Assembly (NCBI RefSeq): GCF_051857545.1
Contig: NZ_JBPZHB010000002.1
Coordinates: 682,001-746,000, forward strand
DNA length: 64,000 nt
Direction: 5' to 3'
DNA from: Larkinella sp051857545
Lineage (GTDB): Bacteria; Bacteroidota; Bacteroidia; Cytophagales; Spirosomataceae
In this document: in pieces, positions 50,078 through 58,536 of the stretch
How positions within the stretch are numbered: position 1 is the stretch's first letter
Layout of the letters: every line of letters starts with the position of its first letter
Position numbers and translations under genes: made by a program
Notes under the pieces: model-generated
Seen by the model: only the letters and a program-made list of their open reading frames with translations
Database searches by the model: none
Told to the model about the DNA's origin: nothing

Positions 50078-51103
50078 ATGCCCATTTTCCTCCGTTTCCA
50101 CCGTTTCGACCTTCGACTGAAACACACGTTTACCATTGCCCACGACTCCCGCGATGTTCAGCCATCGCTCATCATTGAACTCCGCGACGGCCCCCTGAGC
50201 GGTTTTGGTGAAGCGACTTCCAACAAATATTACGGCATTACGCTCGACCGCATGATCAACGACCTCGAAGGGATTCGCGGGTTGATTGAATCAGGCGAAT
50301 GGATGACGGCTGAAGACCTGTGGCAACTAGCGCATGAGTCGTTGAAAGATAACCCGTTCGCCCAGTGCGCATTAGACGAAGCCGCGCATGATCTGGTGGC
50401 CAAACGCGCCGGAAAACCGCTCTATCGTCACTGGAATCTGGATGCCCGCCAAAATCCGATCACCGATTATACCATCGGGATCGATTCGGTGGAGAACATG
50501 GTGCGAAAAATGCAGGAATTGCCCTGGCCGCTCTACAAAATCAAGCTTGGTACGCCCGACGATCTGGCCATTGTTCGAGCACTTCGTCAACACACTGATG
50601 CGGTTTTTCGCGTGGATGCCAACTGCGCCTGGACCGCTGAAACCACCATTCAGTATGCGCCGGATTTTAAAGCATTAGGCGTTGAGTTTATAGAACAACC
50701 GCTCAAAGCCGATGACTGGGAGGGCATGAAGCGCGTGGTTCGGGAAAGTGTTCTGCCCGTTATTGCCGACGAAAGTTGCATTGTGGAAAGCGATGTCGAA
50801 CGGTGCGCGGGGTATTTTCACGGCATCAACATCAAACTGACCAAATGTGGCGGTTTGACGCCCGCCCGGCGCATGATCGAAAAAGCGCGGCAACTGGGCC
50901 TGAAAGTCATGGTGGGTTGTATGAACGAAACCAGCGTCGGAATTTCGGCCATTGCGCAGTTGCTGCCCCTGCTCGATTACGTCGACATGGACGGTACGTT
51001 GCTCATTACCAACGATCCCGCAACGGGCGTCACCTTCGATTTTGGCCGGGTGATTTACGCCGACGAAAACGGAACGGGTGCGAATCTTATCCTCAATTCA
51101 TGA
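50078..51103 (+). CDS. Dipeptide epimerase (L-Ala-D/L-Glu epimerase-like, enolase superfamily)
   Basis: A 341-residue enolase-superfamily enzyme. Catalytic KxK is in LYKIKLGTPDD near 158-162; metal ligands follow in VDANCAWT (near 190), EFIEQPLKADD (near 215) and ADESC (near 240); the second catalytic Lys is in GINIKLTKCGGL near 263; CMNETSVGIS is late. This is the muconate-lactonising subgroup with dipeptide epimerases that act on cell-wall peptides. The next gene overlaps its stop by four bases. Confidence 0.9.
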   Translation: MPIFLRFHRFDLRLKHTFTIAHDSRDVQPSLIIELRDGPLSGFGEATSNKYYGITLDRMINDLEGIRGLIESGEWMTAEDLWQLAHESLKDNPFAQCALDEAAHDLVAKRAGKPLYRHWNLDARQNPITDYTIGIDSVENMVRKMQELPWPLYKIKLGTPDDLAIVRALRQHTDAVFRVDANCAWTAETTIQYAPDFKALGVEFIEQPLKADDWEGMKRVVRESVLPVIADESCIVESDVERCAGYFHGINIKLTKCGGLTPARRMIEKARQLGLKVMVGCMNETSVGISAIAQLLPLLDYVDMDGTLLITNDPATGVTFDFGRVIYADENGTGANLILNS

Positions 51104-52164
51104 CCGAGCATTTTTTAATTGACCATTTACCCGGCCGAACCATCGACCTCGACGGGCAGGACTATTTGTTTTTCAGTGGAACCTCGTACCTCGGCATGGC
51201 GCAGAACCCGGCATTTCGGGCGTTGTTGATCGAAGGCATGGCGCAGTACGGCACGGTTTTCGGTTCGTCGCGCAACGGCAATCTGCAACTCCGGATTTAC
51301 GAAGAAGCGGAGGTCAAACTGGCCGCGTTTGCCCGCGCCGAAGCGGCTTTGACCCTGTCGTCGGGCATGTTGGCGGGGCAGGCCGTCGTCAACTGGCTGA
51401 AAGGGCAGGATTTTGGGTTTCTATACGGCCCGAACGCCCATCCCGCCATCTGGCAGGAGCCGAACACCCGTTTGCCCACGCTTTCATTCGACGACTGGAC
51501 GAAGCGATTGCTCGAGTTGGTGGCAACGGCCCCCACGCGGCACATCGTCATTGCGCTCAATTCGCTGGATGCCTTGTTTTCGGTTGGCTACTCGTTCGAG
51601 TGGGTCAATCAATTGCCCGCTGATCAGGAAATTACGTTGCTGGTCGATGACTCGCACGGTTTGGGCGTGATCGGCCCGGAAGGCAGTGGCATCGGATCGC
51701 AGATACCCCGGCGGGACAACGTCCGGCTGATTGTCACGGCGTCGCTGGCGAAGGCGATGGGTCTGCCGGGCGGGGTAATTTTTTCCGATTCCAAAACGCT
51801 GGCATCCATTCGCCGAACAGCTTTTTTCGGGGCCTGTTCGCCCACACCACCGGCTTACCTCTACGCTTTTGGTCAGGCTCAGGGACTCTACCACGCGGCC
51901 TTTGACCGGCTGCTTGAAAACATCCGGCGGTTTGAAAACCGGGTCGGCGATTCCGATTTATTTCAGCACATTCCCGCTTATCCGGTCTTTTATACTGCTC
52001 AGGATCAGTTATATTCGTCCCTGTTGGCGAACCGGATTTTTGTCTATTCGTTTGCGTATCCATCGCCCACCGACAAGCCCAACACCCGCATTGTCATCAA
52101 CGCAATGCACCAACCGGAGGACATCGAACAACTAGGCGACTATCTGTATGGAAAAACGAGGTGA
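51100..52164 (+). CDS. PLP-dependent alpha-oxoamine synthase-like enzyme (BioF family)
   Basis: A 354-residue class II aminotransferase-fold enzyme. The early motif FFSGTSYLGMAQNPAFRALL matches the BioF/KBL family; the PLP Asp is in LLVDDSHGLGVIG near 190 and the PLP Lys in VTASLAKAMGLPGG near 221. It starts at ATG 51100, overlapping the epimerase stop (ATGA), so it is translationally coupled. It is shorter than BioF and lacks some substrate-loop residues, so its substrate is unclear; a role with the dipeptide epimerase in amino-acid or peptidoglycan salvage is plausible. Confidence 0.82.
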   Translation: MTEHFLIDHLPGRTIDLDGQDYLFFSGTSYLGMAQNPAFRALLIEGMAQYGTVFGSSRNGNLQLRIYEEAEVKLAAFARAEAALTLSSGMLAGQAVVNWLKGQDFGFLYGPNAHPAIWQEPNTRLPTLSFDDWTKRLLELVATAPTRHIVIALNSLDALFSVGYSFEWVNQLPADQEITLLVDDSHGLGVIGPEGSGIGSQIPRRDNVRLIVTASLAKAMGLPGGVIFSDSKTLASIRRTAFFGACSPTPPAYLYAFGQAQGLYHAAFDRLLENIRRFENRVGDSDLFQHIPAYPVFYTAQDQLYSSLLANRIFVYSFAYPSPTDKPNTRIVINAMHQPEDIEQLGDYLYGKTR

Positions 52165-53563
52165 GTGTAAAGATAATCAGCATATTGCTCAGAAAATCAA
52201 AAGATTACTATCCGATTTTCGCCGACTTGCCCCTGAATCCCCTAAAGGGGACTTTGGGCATCCGGTTTATTCTACGTCCAAGTCCCCTTTAGGGGATTTA
52301 GGGGCAAGTCGGCGAAGGTGGTATGTTAGCATTCTTGCCATCCTAATTTCTCTTTCCGGCTATCAAACCACGGCCCAGCATACTGATAAATTTCTGGAAG
52401 GGTTCCTGAAAAAGAGTCCGGAATTGTTCGGTCGGGTTCTGAATAATCCGGCCAAATACGACGTTCAGATTATTTACACACAAATCAACCGCGACGAGAA
52501 AAACCGCCCGCTCTTTAAAAGTTACCACTACCGGCTCGATAAAGACCGGTATTTTTATCCCGCCAGCACCGTCAAACTGCCGGCGGTTTTGTTATCGCTG
52601 GAAAAAATAAATCAGCTCAGCAAAAAACAGCCCGGCTTATCGATTTACACGCCCCTGCTGACCGACTCGCTGGCTGGTATTCAGACTGCCGTCAGCGCCG
52701 ATTCGACGGCAGAAAACGGGTTGCCGTCGGTAGCGCACTACGCCCGGAAAATCCTGATGGTCAGTGATAACGACGCCTTTAATCGGTTGTATGAATTTGT
52801 CGGGCTCTGCGAGATGAACGAACGGCTACGCGACAAGGGCTACCGGGATTTGCGCATCGTCCACCGGCTTTCCATTCCGCTGACACCCGAGCAAAACCGC
52901 CAAACCAATGCCATCCGATTGGTCAAATCCGATGCGGTTTTGTACCAGCAACCTGTGCAGCTATGCGACAAAATCTTCCGACCCGAGAAACCCATCCGCC
53001 GGGGCGTCGGCTACCTGAAAGGCGGCACGCTGGTGAAGGAGCCGTTTGATTTTACTGAAAAAAACTACTTTTCGCTCGAAGACCAGCAGGAAATGCTGAA
53101 GGCGGTTTTGTTTCCCGATGACGTGCCGGTGCGGAAACGATTCGACCTGACTTCCGACGATTACCGGTTTCTATACCGCTACCTGTCCCAATTGCCGCGC
53201 GAGTCAAAGTTTCCGGCCTACGATTCTACCTATTACGACAGTTATTGCAAATTTCTGGTGTTTGGTGATGCCAAAAGCCAAATTCCGCCCTCGGTTCGGA
53301 TTTTTAATAAAGTGGGCGACGCCTACGGGTACATGATCGACAACGCCTATATCGTGGACTTTGACAGGGGCGTGGAGTTTCTGTTGTCGGCGGTGATTTA
53401 CTGCAACGAAGACGGTATTTTCAACGACGATCACTACGATTACCAAACCGTTGGGTATCCGTTTATGGCGAATCTGGGAAGAATCATTTTCGATTATGAA
53501 GTCAAGCGGAAACGAATCAACCCGCCGGATTTGAGCCGGTTCCGGGTGAATTATGATCAATAG
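52148..53563 (+). CDS. Class A beta-lactamase-like serine hydrolase with a repeat-encoded N-terminal extension
   Basis: A 471-residue frame that overlaps the preceding gene by 17 bases. Residues about 24-56 are encoded by a palindromic repeat (52218..52316). A hydrophobic segment WYVSILAILISLSG follows at about 58-72, probably the true signal. The enzyme proper (about 85-471) has S-x-x-K in YPASTVKLPAVL near 142, SDN in MVSDNDAFNRL near 203 and a KxG-like segment in FNKVGDAYGYM near 389. This is the class A fold; such proteins in Bacteroidota are often not resistance enzymes. No ATG lies between the repeat and the hydrophobic segment, so the extension must be translated unless an unusual start is used. 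Confidence 0.8.
   Translation: MEKRGECKDNQHIAQKIKRLLSDFRRLAPESPKGDFGHPVYSTSKSPLGDLGASRRRWYVSILAILISLSGYQTTAQHTDKFLEGFLKKSPELFGRVLNNPAKYDVQIIYTQINRDEKNRPLFKSYHYRLDKDRYFYPASTVKLPAVLLSLEKINQLSKKQPGLSIYTPLLTDSLAGIQTAVSADSTAENGLPSVAHYARKILMVSDNDAFNRLYEFVGLCEMNERLRDKGYRDLRIVHRLSIPLTPEQNRQTNAIRLVKSDAVLYQQPVQLCDKIFRPEKPIRRGVGYLKGGTLVKEPFDFTEKNYFSLEDQQEMLKAVLFPDDVPVRKRFDLTSDDYRFLYRYLSQLPRESKFPAYDSTYYDSYCKFLVFGDAKSQIPPSVRIFNKVGDAYGYMIDNAYIVDFDRGVEFLLSAVIYCNEDGIFNDDHYDYQTVGYPFMANLGRIIFDYEVKRKRINPPDLSRFRVNYDQ
52218..52316. repeat. Palindromic repeat, CCCCTAAATCCCCT family, copy 2, inside a coding frame
   Basis: Arms 52218..52254 and 52280..52316 match at 36 of 37 positions around a 25-base loop. The core is that of 4647..4723. 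Reading frame continues through it: the arms encode APESPKGDFG and KSPLGDLGA. Confidence 0.92.
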
Positions 53564-53692
53564 AAAAATGGAACGAAAAATTCAGTGACTTTTGATAACG
53601 GTTCAAGCGCCTAAAATGACGATTCATGTAACCATCAATTGAGATTGGGTGCGTTCAACGCTACGTTTGCAGCGAACAAAACAACTCTACTG

Positions 53693-54157
53693 ATGAAAAA
53701 AATACTCGTTTTCCTGTTTGTACTCGGCGTATTGGCTGCTTGTAAAAAGGACAACAAAGACGATCCCAAACCCGATCAGCCTGCTGAACCGGCGGCCAAA
53801 GTGGCAGGAACGTATAAACTAAGCTCTTTCCACTTCATCAACGGCGCCAACGAAGTCGAACTGGAAAAATTACCCGTGGTGGAAAGCGGCAGAACAGTCG
53901 CTTCCGGAACGGTGAAACTGACCAAAAAATCGGATGGGAAAGTGCTGATGAATGTAAACCTTGTGATTGAAGGCGAAGGAACCATTCCCGTACTGGAAGA
54001 CCTGGAGGTCGAAGTTCGGGAATCCGGGAAAGTTTTCGGGCTGTATGCCGATGGCGAACGGATTGGCGATGCCGACGGCGGTTTCATTATCTTTAATGTT
54101 TCCGGAACTTCCGAAACCGGCGACGAACTGCTGCTGTCTTTCAACGCGAATAAATAA
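53693..54157 (+). CDS. Small lipoprotein of unknown function
   Basis: A 154-residue lipoprotein: MKKILVFLFVLGVLAAC lipobox, then a Lys/Asp/Pro linker, then a beta-rich domain (AAKVAGTYKLSSFHFINGAN, VLMNVNLVIEGEGTIPVLED) that recalls lipocalin-like lipoproteins. Start at ATG 53693; an upstream in-frame start would add an unlikely leader. No partner gene is evident. Confidence 0.75.
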   Translation: MKKILVFLFVLGVLAACKKDNKDDPKPDQPAEPAAKVAGTYKLSSFHFINGANEVELEKLPVVESGRTVASGTVKLTKKSDGKVLMNVNLVIEGEGTIPVLEDLEVEVRESGKVFGLYADGERIGDADGGFIIFNVSGTSETGDELLLSFNANK

Positions 54158-54159
54158 AA

Positions 54160-54255
54160 AGTTTACGGTATACGGTTTTTGGTTTACGGTTGGCTGACGC
54201 ATGCAACTATAAATGCGTCAGCCAACTGTAAACCAAAAACCGTATACCGTAAACT
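54160..54255. repeat. Near-perfect 43-bp inverted repeat (TGGCTGACGCAT family), copy 3
   Basis: Arms 54160..54202 and 54213..54255 match at 42 of 43 positions with a 10-base loop. It starts 2 bases after the lipoprotein stop and is followed by a separate conventional terminator. Confidence 0.96.
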
Positions 54256-54259
54256 GTAA

Positions 54260-54298
54260 AAAGCCGGAGACGAATTTGCTTCCGGCTTTTGTATTTTT
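54260..54298 (+). terminator. Rho-independent terminator after the small lipoprotein gene
   Basis: Stem AAGCCGGA/TCCGGCTT with a 12-base loop, then TTGTATTTTT. It directly follows the 43-bp inverted repeat. Confidence 0.85.
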
Positions 54299-54419
54299 GT
54301 GCTTTCTGCCGACCGATGCTTGATTCAACCAGATTCAGAGCAATGAAAATTAGAAATTTGAATCATTCGGTATCGGTCTTTTCGCTTTCGTCGCTTATCT
54401 TTCTTCTTTTCTGGGTACC

Positions 54420-55535
54420 ATGAAACGAATTCTTATTGGATTTTCGCTGCTTTTTATGATCTCCGCCGACGGTTTTACGCAATCCATCAGTCAGGTTGTT
54501 GATTCTGTTCGGAAGCAGTATGCCCCGGATAAACGGGTGGCGATTTTCAATGTGGAAGCTGATTCGTCGGGTCAACTGACCGGTTTTACCAACCTGCCCG
54601 AAGCCAAACAGGCCCTGCTCGCCCAACTAAAAGCCGCAGATGTGGCGGTTGTCGATCAGATTCAGTTGCTGCCCGCGCCGGTTTTGGGCGAAACGATCTA
54701 CGCCGTTGCCAACGTGTCCGTTGCTAATTTGCGCTCCAACGCCCGGAATGCCGCCGAACTGTCCACACAGGCCCTGCTGGGCATGCCGCTGAAAGTATGG
54801 GACAAAGACCGTGGCTGGTACCAGGTGCAAACGCCCGATCAGTACATTGCCTGGACGGATGCGGGGGCCATCCAACTGATGACAAAAGCCGATTTTGAAC
54901 AGTGGCAGTCGGCCGAAAAAATCATCTACACGCGGCCTTTCGGGTTTGTCTACAGCGAACCGGGCAAACGATCCCAAACCGTATCCGACATTGTGGCCGG
55001 GAATACGCTGGTGCTGGTCGGAGAAAACCGGCAGTATTTTCAGGTCCGGTATCCCGACGGCCGGACGGGGTATGTTTCCAAACGGGAAGCCCAGCGGTTT
55101 GATCGGTGGAAAGAAACCGCCAAACCCACGGAAGAGGCCCTGGTCAGCACGGCGAAAAGTCTGATGGGGATTCCGTATTTGTGGGGTGGCACCTCGGTCA
55201 AGGGCATGGATTGCAGCGGTTTTACGAAAACCGTCTACCTGCTCAACGGGCAGCAATTGTCGCGCGATGCCTCGCAGCAGGTGAACGAGGGCGAACTGAT
55301 CGAAACGCCCAACAAAACCTTTGCCCAGCTCAAACCCGGCGACCTGCTGTTTTTCGGCGAACCCGCCACCGCCGATAAACCCGAGCGCGTGGTTCACGTC
55401 GCCATGTGGATTGGTAACAACGAGTTTATCCACGCATCAGGCCACATCCGGGTCACCAGCGTCGATCCCACCGCCCCGAACTTCGATGCCTATGAACTAA
55501 ACCGGTTTCTGCGGGCAAAGCGGGTTTTGAAATAA
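54420..55535 (+). CDS. NlpC/P60 (C40) peptidase with SH3 domains
   Basis: A 371-residue exported hydrolase (signal peptide MKRILIGFSLLFMISADGFT). After an N-terminal part, SH3b-like domains span about 90-225 (VANVSVANLRSNARN, PLKVWDKDRGWYQVQTPDQY, FQVRYPDGRTGYVSK). The C40 domain (about 245-371) has Cys in GMDCSGFTKTVY near 262, His in VVHVAMWIG near 327 and a second His in FIHASGHIR. It should cleave D-Glu-diaminopimelate bonds in peptidoglycan stem peptides, in line with the epimerase and serine hydrolase genes upstream. Confidence 0.92.
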   Translation: MKRILIGFSLLFMISADGFTQSISQVVDSVRKQYAPDKRVAIFNVEADSSGQLTGFTNLPEAKQALLAQLKAADVAVVDQIQLLPAPVLGETIYAVANVSVANLRSNARNAAELSTQALLGMPLKVWDKDRGWYQVQTPDQYIAWTDAGAIQLMTKADFEQWQSAEKIIYTRPFGFVYSEPGKRSQTVSDIVAGNTLVLVGENRQYFQVRYPDGRTGYVSKREAQRFDRWKETAKPTEEALVSTAKSLMGIPYLWGGTSVKGMDCSGFTKTVYLLNGQQLSRDASQQVNEGELIETPNKTFAQLKPGDLLFFGEPATADKPERVVHVAMWIGNNEFIHASGHIRVTSVDPTAPNFDAYELNRFLRAKRVLK

Positions 55536-55537
55536 TT

Positions 55538-55630
55538 AATGATAAATGTAAAATGATGAACGCTAAATGTAAAAGTGAATGCTTCCAGAATACTTTTACA
55601 TTTAGCGTTCATCATTTTACATTTATCATT
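55538..55630. repeat. Perfect 39-bp inverted repeat (ATGAACGCTAAATGTAAAAG family), copy 3
   Basis: Arms 55538..55576 and 55592..55630 match at every position around a 15-base loop. It begins 2 bases after the C40 peptidase stop; much of the arm is the same as at 31270, 24 kb away. Confidence 0.96.
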
Positions 55631-55645
55631 TAAATTTTAAACCCC

Positions 55646-56509
55646 ATGTCCACACCCGTTCCGGTTTACCCTCTTCAGGCTTTTCCCCGTCACGAGCCCA
55701 ACGCGCTCTTTTATATGACGCGGCTGGAAAAACTGGTGCAGGAATTCAAGGGCATCGACAAACCGCATTCGCACACGTTTTACCTCGTGATGTGGATCAT
55801 CAAAGGCAGCGGTACACACACCATCGACTTCAAAACGTATGCGATTGCGCCCTGCCAGCTTTATTTTCTGACGCCGGGGCAGGTTCACAGTTGGCAGTTG
55901 TCCGACGATGTGGAAGGGTTCAATCTGTTTTTCGAAGCTAATTTTTTCCGCAGCCGCTTCGGAAACCGACTGTTCCAGTATCCTTTTTTTCATTCTCACC
56001 AACACCAGCCCTTGCTGGAAGTCGCCGGAGAACCGGCGCTGTTCCGGGATTTGTTTCGCTATGCCTGGCAAGAATACGACGCCCGTCTGCCGAACCGGCC
56101 GGAGGTTTTTCTTTCGTTTGTCCACCTACTGCTCGAAACCGCCAACCGGCTGTATACCGAAAAACAGGCCGATACCGATACCCATCTTTTCGACAAAATC
56201 CGGCAGTATGAGGAATTGCTGGAACAACAGTTTTTAACGGTTCGGGAAGTGGCGGCTTATGCCGAACAGATGCATCTGACGCCCAATTATCTCAATCACA
56301 TCTGCAAAAAAGTGCTGGGAAAAACCGCCAGCCAGTTGCTACACGAACGGCTGACCATCGAAGCCCAGCGGCTGTTGACGCATACTGCGCAGTCGGTAAA
56401 AGAAATCGGGTTTCTGCTGGGGTTCGACGATCCGTCTTATTTTGTCCGGTTTTTTAAAAAACACACCCGCCAAACACCCGCAGCGTTTCGCCAGTCGTTG
56501 ATTGCCTGA
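55646..56509 (+). CDS. AraC family transcriptional regulator
   Basis: A 287-residue regulator. The N-terminal cupin sensor is at about 30-110 (HSHTFYLVMWIIKGSGTHTI, YFLTPGQVHSWQLSDD). The C-terminal AraC DNA-binding domain holds two helix-turn-helix motifs: VREVAAYAEQMHLTPNYLNH near 200 and VKEIGFLLGFDDPSYFVRFF near 255. Effector unknown. It is flanked by a long inverted repeat upstream and a DUF983 gene downstream. Confidence 0.92.
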   Translation: MSTPVPVYPLQAFPRHEPNALFYMTRLEKLVQEFKGIDKPHSHTFYLVMWIIKGSGTHTIDFKTYAIAPCQLYFLTPGQVHSWQLSDDVEGFNLFFEANFFRSRFGNRLFQYPFFHSHQHQPLLEVAGEPALFRDLFRYAWQEYDARLPNRPEVFLSFVHLLLETANRLYTEKQADTDTHLFDKIRQYEELLEQQFLTVREVAAYAEQMHLTPNYLNHICKKVLGKTASQLLHERLTIEAQRLLTHTAQSVKEIGFLLGFDDPSYFVRFFKKHTRQTPAAFRQSLIA

Positions 56510-56628
56510 TCGTTGATTTGTACCATAGCTATCCGGTTCTGTCTTTTCGGAAGGAGAATTCATGACGTACCTTTGTTGCGTACCTGATGGCCGCCCGGCG
56601 GCTATTGGTGCATTAACGTCCGAAAGCC

Positions 56629-57036
56629 ATGTTAAAAGATAATCGATTGTATAGCGTCGTGTTCAACAAATGTCCCCGTTGTCATCAGGGCGACTTTTTC
56701 ATTACCAGCAGTGCCTACAGCCGCCGGTTTGATGAGATGCACGAAAACTGTTCGCATTGTGGGGAAGCGCTCATTCCGGAACCAGGATTCTACTGGGGTT
56801 CGATGTTCGTGAGTTACGCGTTTTACACGATCTACACCCTCCTTACCTTTTTCGTGTTCGTGAGTTGGCTGAAGGTCGATCTGGACTATTACCTGATGGG
56901 GCTGGTGCCCACCCTGGTGATTCTGACGCCCTATTTTTTCCGGCTGGCGCGCCGGTCGTGGCTGACGTTCTTCATCGCCTACGACCCGCAGAAAAACCGG
57001 GAAGCTAGTGGAAAACACCTGACAAGCTATTTGTGA
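56629..57036 (+). CDS. DUF983 family membrane protein
   Basis: A 135-residue protein with a zinc-ribbon-like start: CPRCHQGDFF near residue 15 and CSHCGEALIPEPGFYWGSMF near 45, then two membrane spans (about 65-85 and 90-110). DUF983 proteins are common in Bacteroidota and alphaproteobacteria, with unknown function and a possible metal site. Confidence 0.9.
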   Translation: MLKDNRLYSVVFNKCPRCHQGDFFITSSAYSRRFDEMHENCSHCGEALIPEPGFYWGSMFVSYAFYTIYTLLTFFVFVSWLKVDLDYYLMGLVPTLVILTPYFFRLARRSWLTFFIAYDPQKNREASGKHLTSYL

Positions 57037-57066
57037 GTTAACTTGAGAGAGCCCTGGAAGGGCGGT

Positions 57067-57119
57067 CTGTCAATAGGCAATAGCTACCACTACTGATGGA
57101 TGCTATTGCCTATTGACAG
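57067..57119. repeat. Perfect 18-bp inverted repeat between convergent genes
   Basis: CTGTCAATAGGCAATAGC (57067..57084) and its exact complement (57102..57119), 17-base loop. It lies 31 bases after one stop and 58 before the other. Confidence 0.88.
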
Positions 57120-57177
57120 TACAGGCCTCAGGCATTAATTCAAGCAACTTCTGAAGGTTTCGGCCTGATTCCGGGGC

Positions 57178-58014
57178 TTATTTCAAGCTTTGCAAATACG
57201 CTATACTTTCCGGCATTTGCTCCATCGAGCGCGACGATTCATCTTCGATAAAGTAGTGTTTGACGCCCGATTTTTTGGCCTGCTTCATAATCTCGGCAAT
57301 GCCCAGATCGCCTTTGCCAATGGCAACGTTCGATTCCACGTCGACGTGGCCGGTGTTGTTGCCGGGCGTGCCGGGTTTCCGGTCTTTCAGATGCATCAGC
57401 GGGAAGCGGTTCGGGTATTTTTTCAGTAGTGCAATGGGGTCCTGACCGGGGTGTTTCACCCAGAATACATCCATTTCAAAGTTACAATAGCGGGGCTCCA
57501 GATTTTCGGCTAAATAATCGAAAAACGTGCCGTCTTTATACGGTTGGAACTCGTAGCCGTGGATGTGGTAACAGAACAGAATTCCGTGGTCTTTCAGGAG
57601 TTTTCCGGCGGTGTTGAACACATCGGCCGCCTTTTTGGCATCTTCCAGCGTAAAAACGTCGCCATTATGCGGAATCCAGGCACACATTACGTATTTGACG
57701 CCCAATGCTTTGGCTTCGGCCAGTACCTTCGGAACGTTGTTGGACAAATCCTCGTAGGAAGCCCCGGTGCTGATGGGCTTCAACCCGTTTTTTTCAACCA
57801 GTTTCCGAAATTCAGCGGGTTCCATTCCGTACGTTCCGGCCAGTTCGACTTCCCGGAAACCCATCTGACGGACTTTCGCCAGCATTCCGGGAACATCTTT
57901 CGGAAATTGTTCCCGGAAACTATACAATTGCAGGCCCACCGGCGACTTGGGTTGGGCTAAGGCCGTAGCCAGCAGACTGAAGGCAAAAAGGGTAGTAAAG
58001 AGAAGGTTTTTCAT
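57178..58014 (-). CDS. Exported sugar phosphate isomerase/epimerase-like protein
   Basis: A 278-residue TIM-barrel protein with a signal peptide (MKNLLFTTLFAFSLLATALA). AP endonuclease 2/xylose isomerase-like fold: VGLQLYSFREQFPKDVPGML near 25, FREVELAGTYGME near 55, YVMCAWIPHNGD near 110, CYHIHGYEFQPYKDGTFFDY near 150 and later FEMDVFWVKHPGQDP. His/Glu/Asp residues in these strands would bind a divalent metal. Members act on sugars such as 3-keto derivatives; the substrate is unknown. Confidence 0.88.
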   Translation of the reverse strand: MKNLLFTTLFAFSLLATALAQPKSPVGLQLYSFREQFPKDVPGMLAKVRQMGFREVELAGTYGMEPAEFRKLVEKNGLKPISTGASYEDLSNNVPKVLAEAKALGVKYVMCAWIPHNGDVFTLEDAKKAADVFNTAGKLLKDHGILFCYHIHGYEFQPYKDGTFFDYLAENLEPRYCNFEMDVFWVKHPGQDPIALLKKYPNRFPLMHLKDRKPGTPGNNTGHVDVESNVAIGKGDLGIAEIMKQAKKSGVKHYFIEDESSRSMEQMPESIAYLQSLK

Positions 58015-58101
58015 GGGTGTAGGCGTTTCCTGATCGGTTTTCAGGATTTATCGAAGGTCATAGTTAATCCTTAAATCTTTCTAATCACAGTTCATACAGT
58101 T

Positions 58102-58503
58102 TTATTTCGCACTTCGTACTTTCTTCACTTCCTCCGCCGTAATGGCATCGGCTTTGTTCCCAAAACTATTGCGAATGAAAGTCAGAACATCAGCGATTTC
58201 CTTGTCAGACAAAAAATCGTGGGCGGGCATCACATTGTCAAACGTTTCCCCGTTGATTTCGATCGGTTCCTGGAGTCCTTTCAGAATGACGTTGATCAGC
58301 CGGGTTTTGTCGCCCTGCACCCAGTCGGTTTGCTTCAAAGGCGGATTCAGGTTCGGAACGCCCCCGCCATCGGCCTGGTGGCAGGTGAGGCAATACTGTT
58401 CGTATACCTGGTGGCCCGGCCCGGCTTTTAACGCTGGTTTTTTAGTTTGAGCAAAAACGGTTGTTGTCAGAAAAAAAAGAATCCATATACACACAATTCT
58501 CAT
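58102..58503 (-). CDS. Monohaem cytochrome c
   Basis: A 133-residue exported cytochrome c (signal peptide to about residue 19, TVFAQ). The haem site is CLTCH near 38, and the axial Met is probably that in NVMPAHDFLSDKEIADVLTF near 90. It belongs to the class I small cytochromes. It is 33 bases downstream of the 559-residue membrane protein gene and may serve as its electron carrier. Confidence 0.92.
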   Translation of the reverse strand: MRIVCIWILFFLTTTVFAQTKKPALKAGPGHQVYEQYCLTCHQADGGGVPNLNPPLKQTDWVQGDKTRLINVILKGLQEPIEINGETFDNVMPAHDFLSDKEIADVLTFIRNSFGNKADAITAEEVKKVRSAK

Positions 58504-58536
58504 AACGCAAAGTTGGCTTTTCGTAAAGATAGACGA

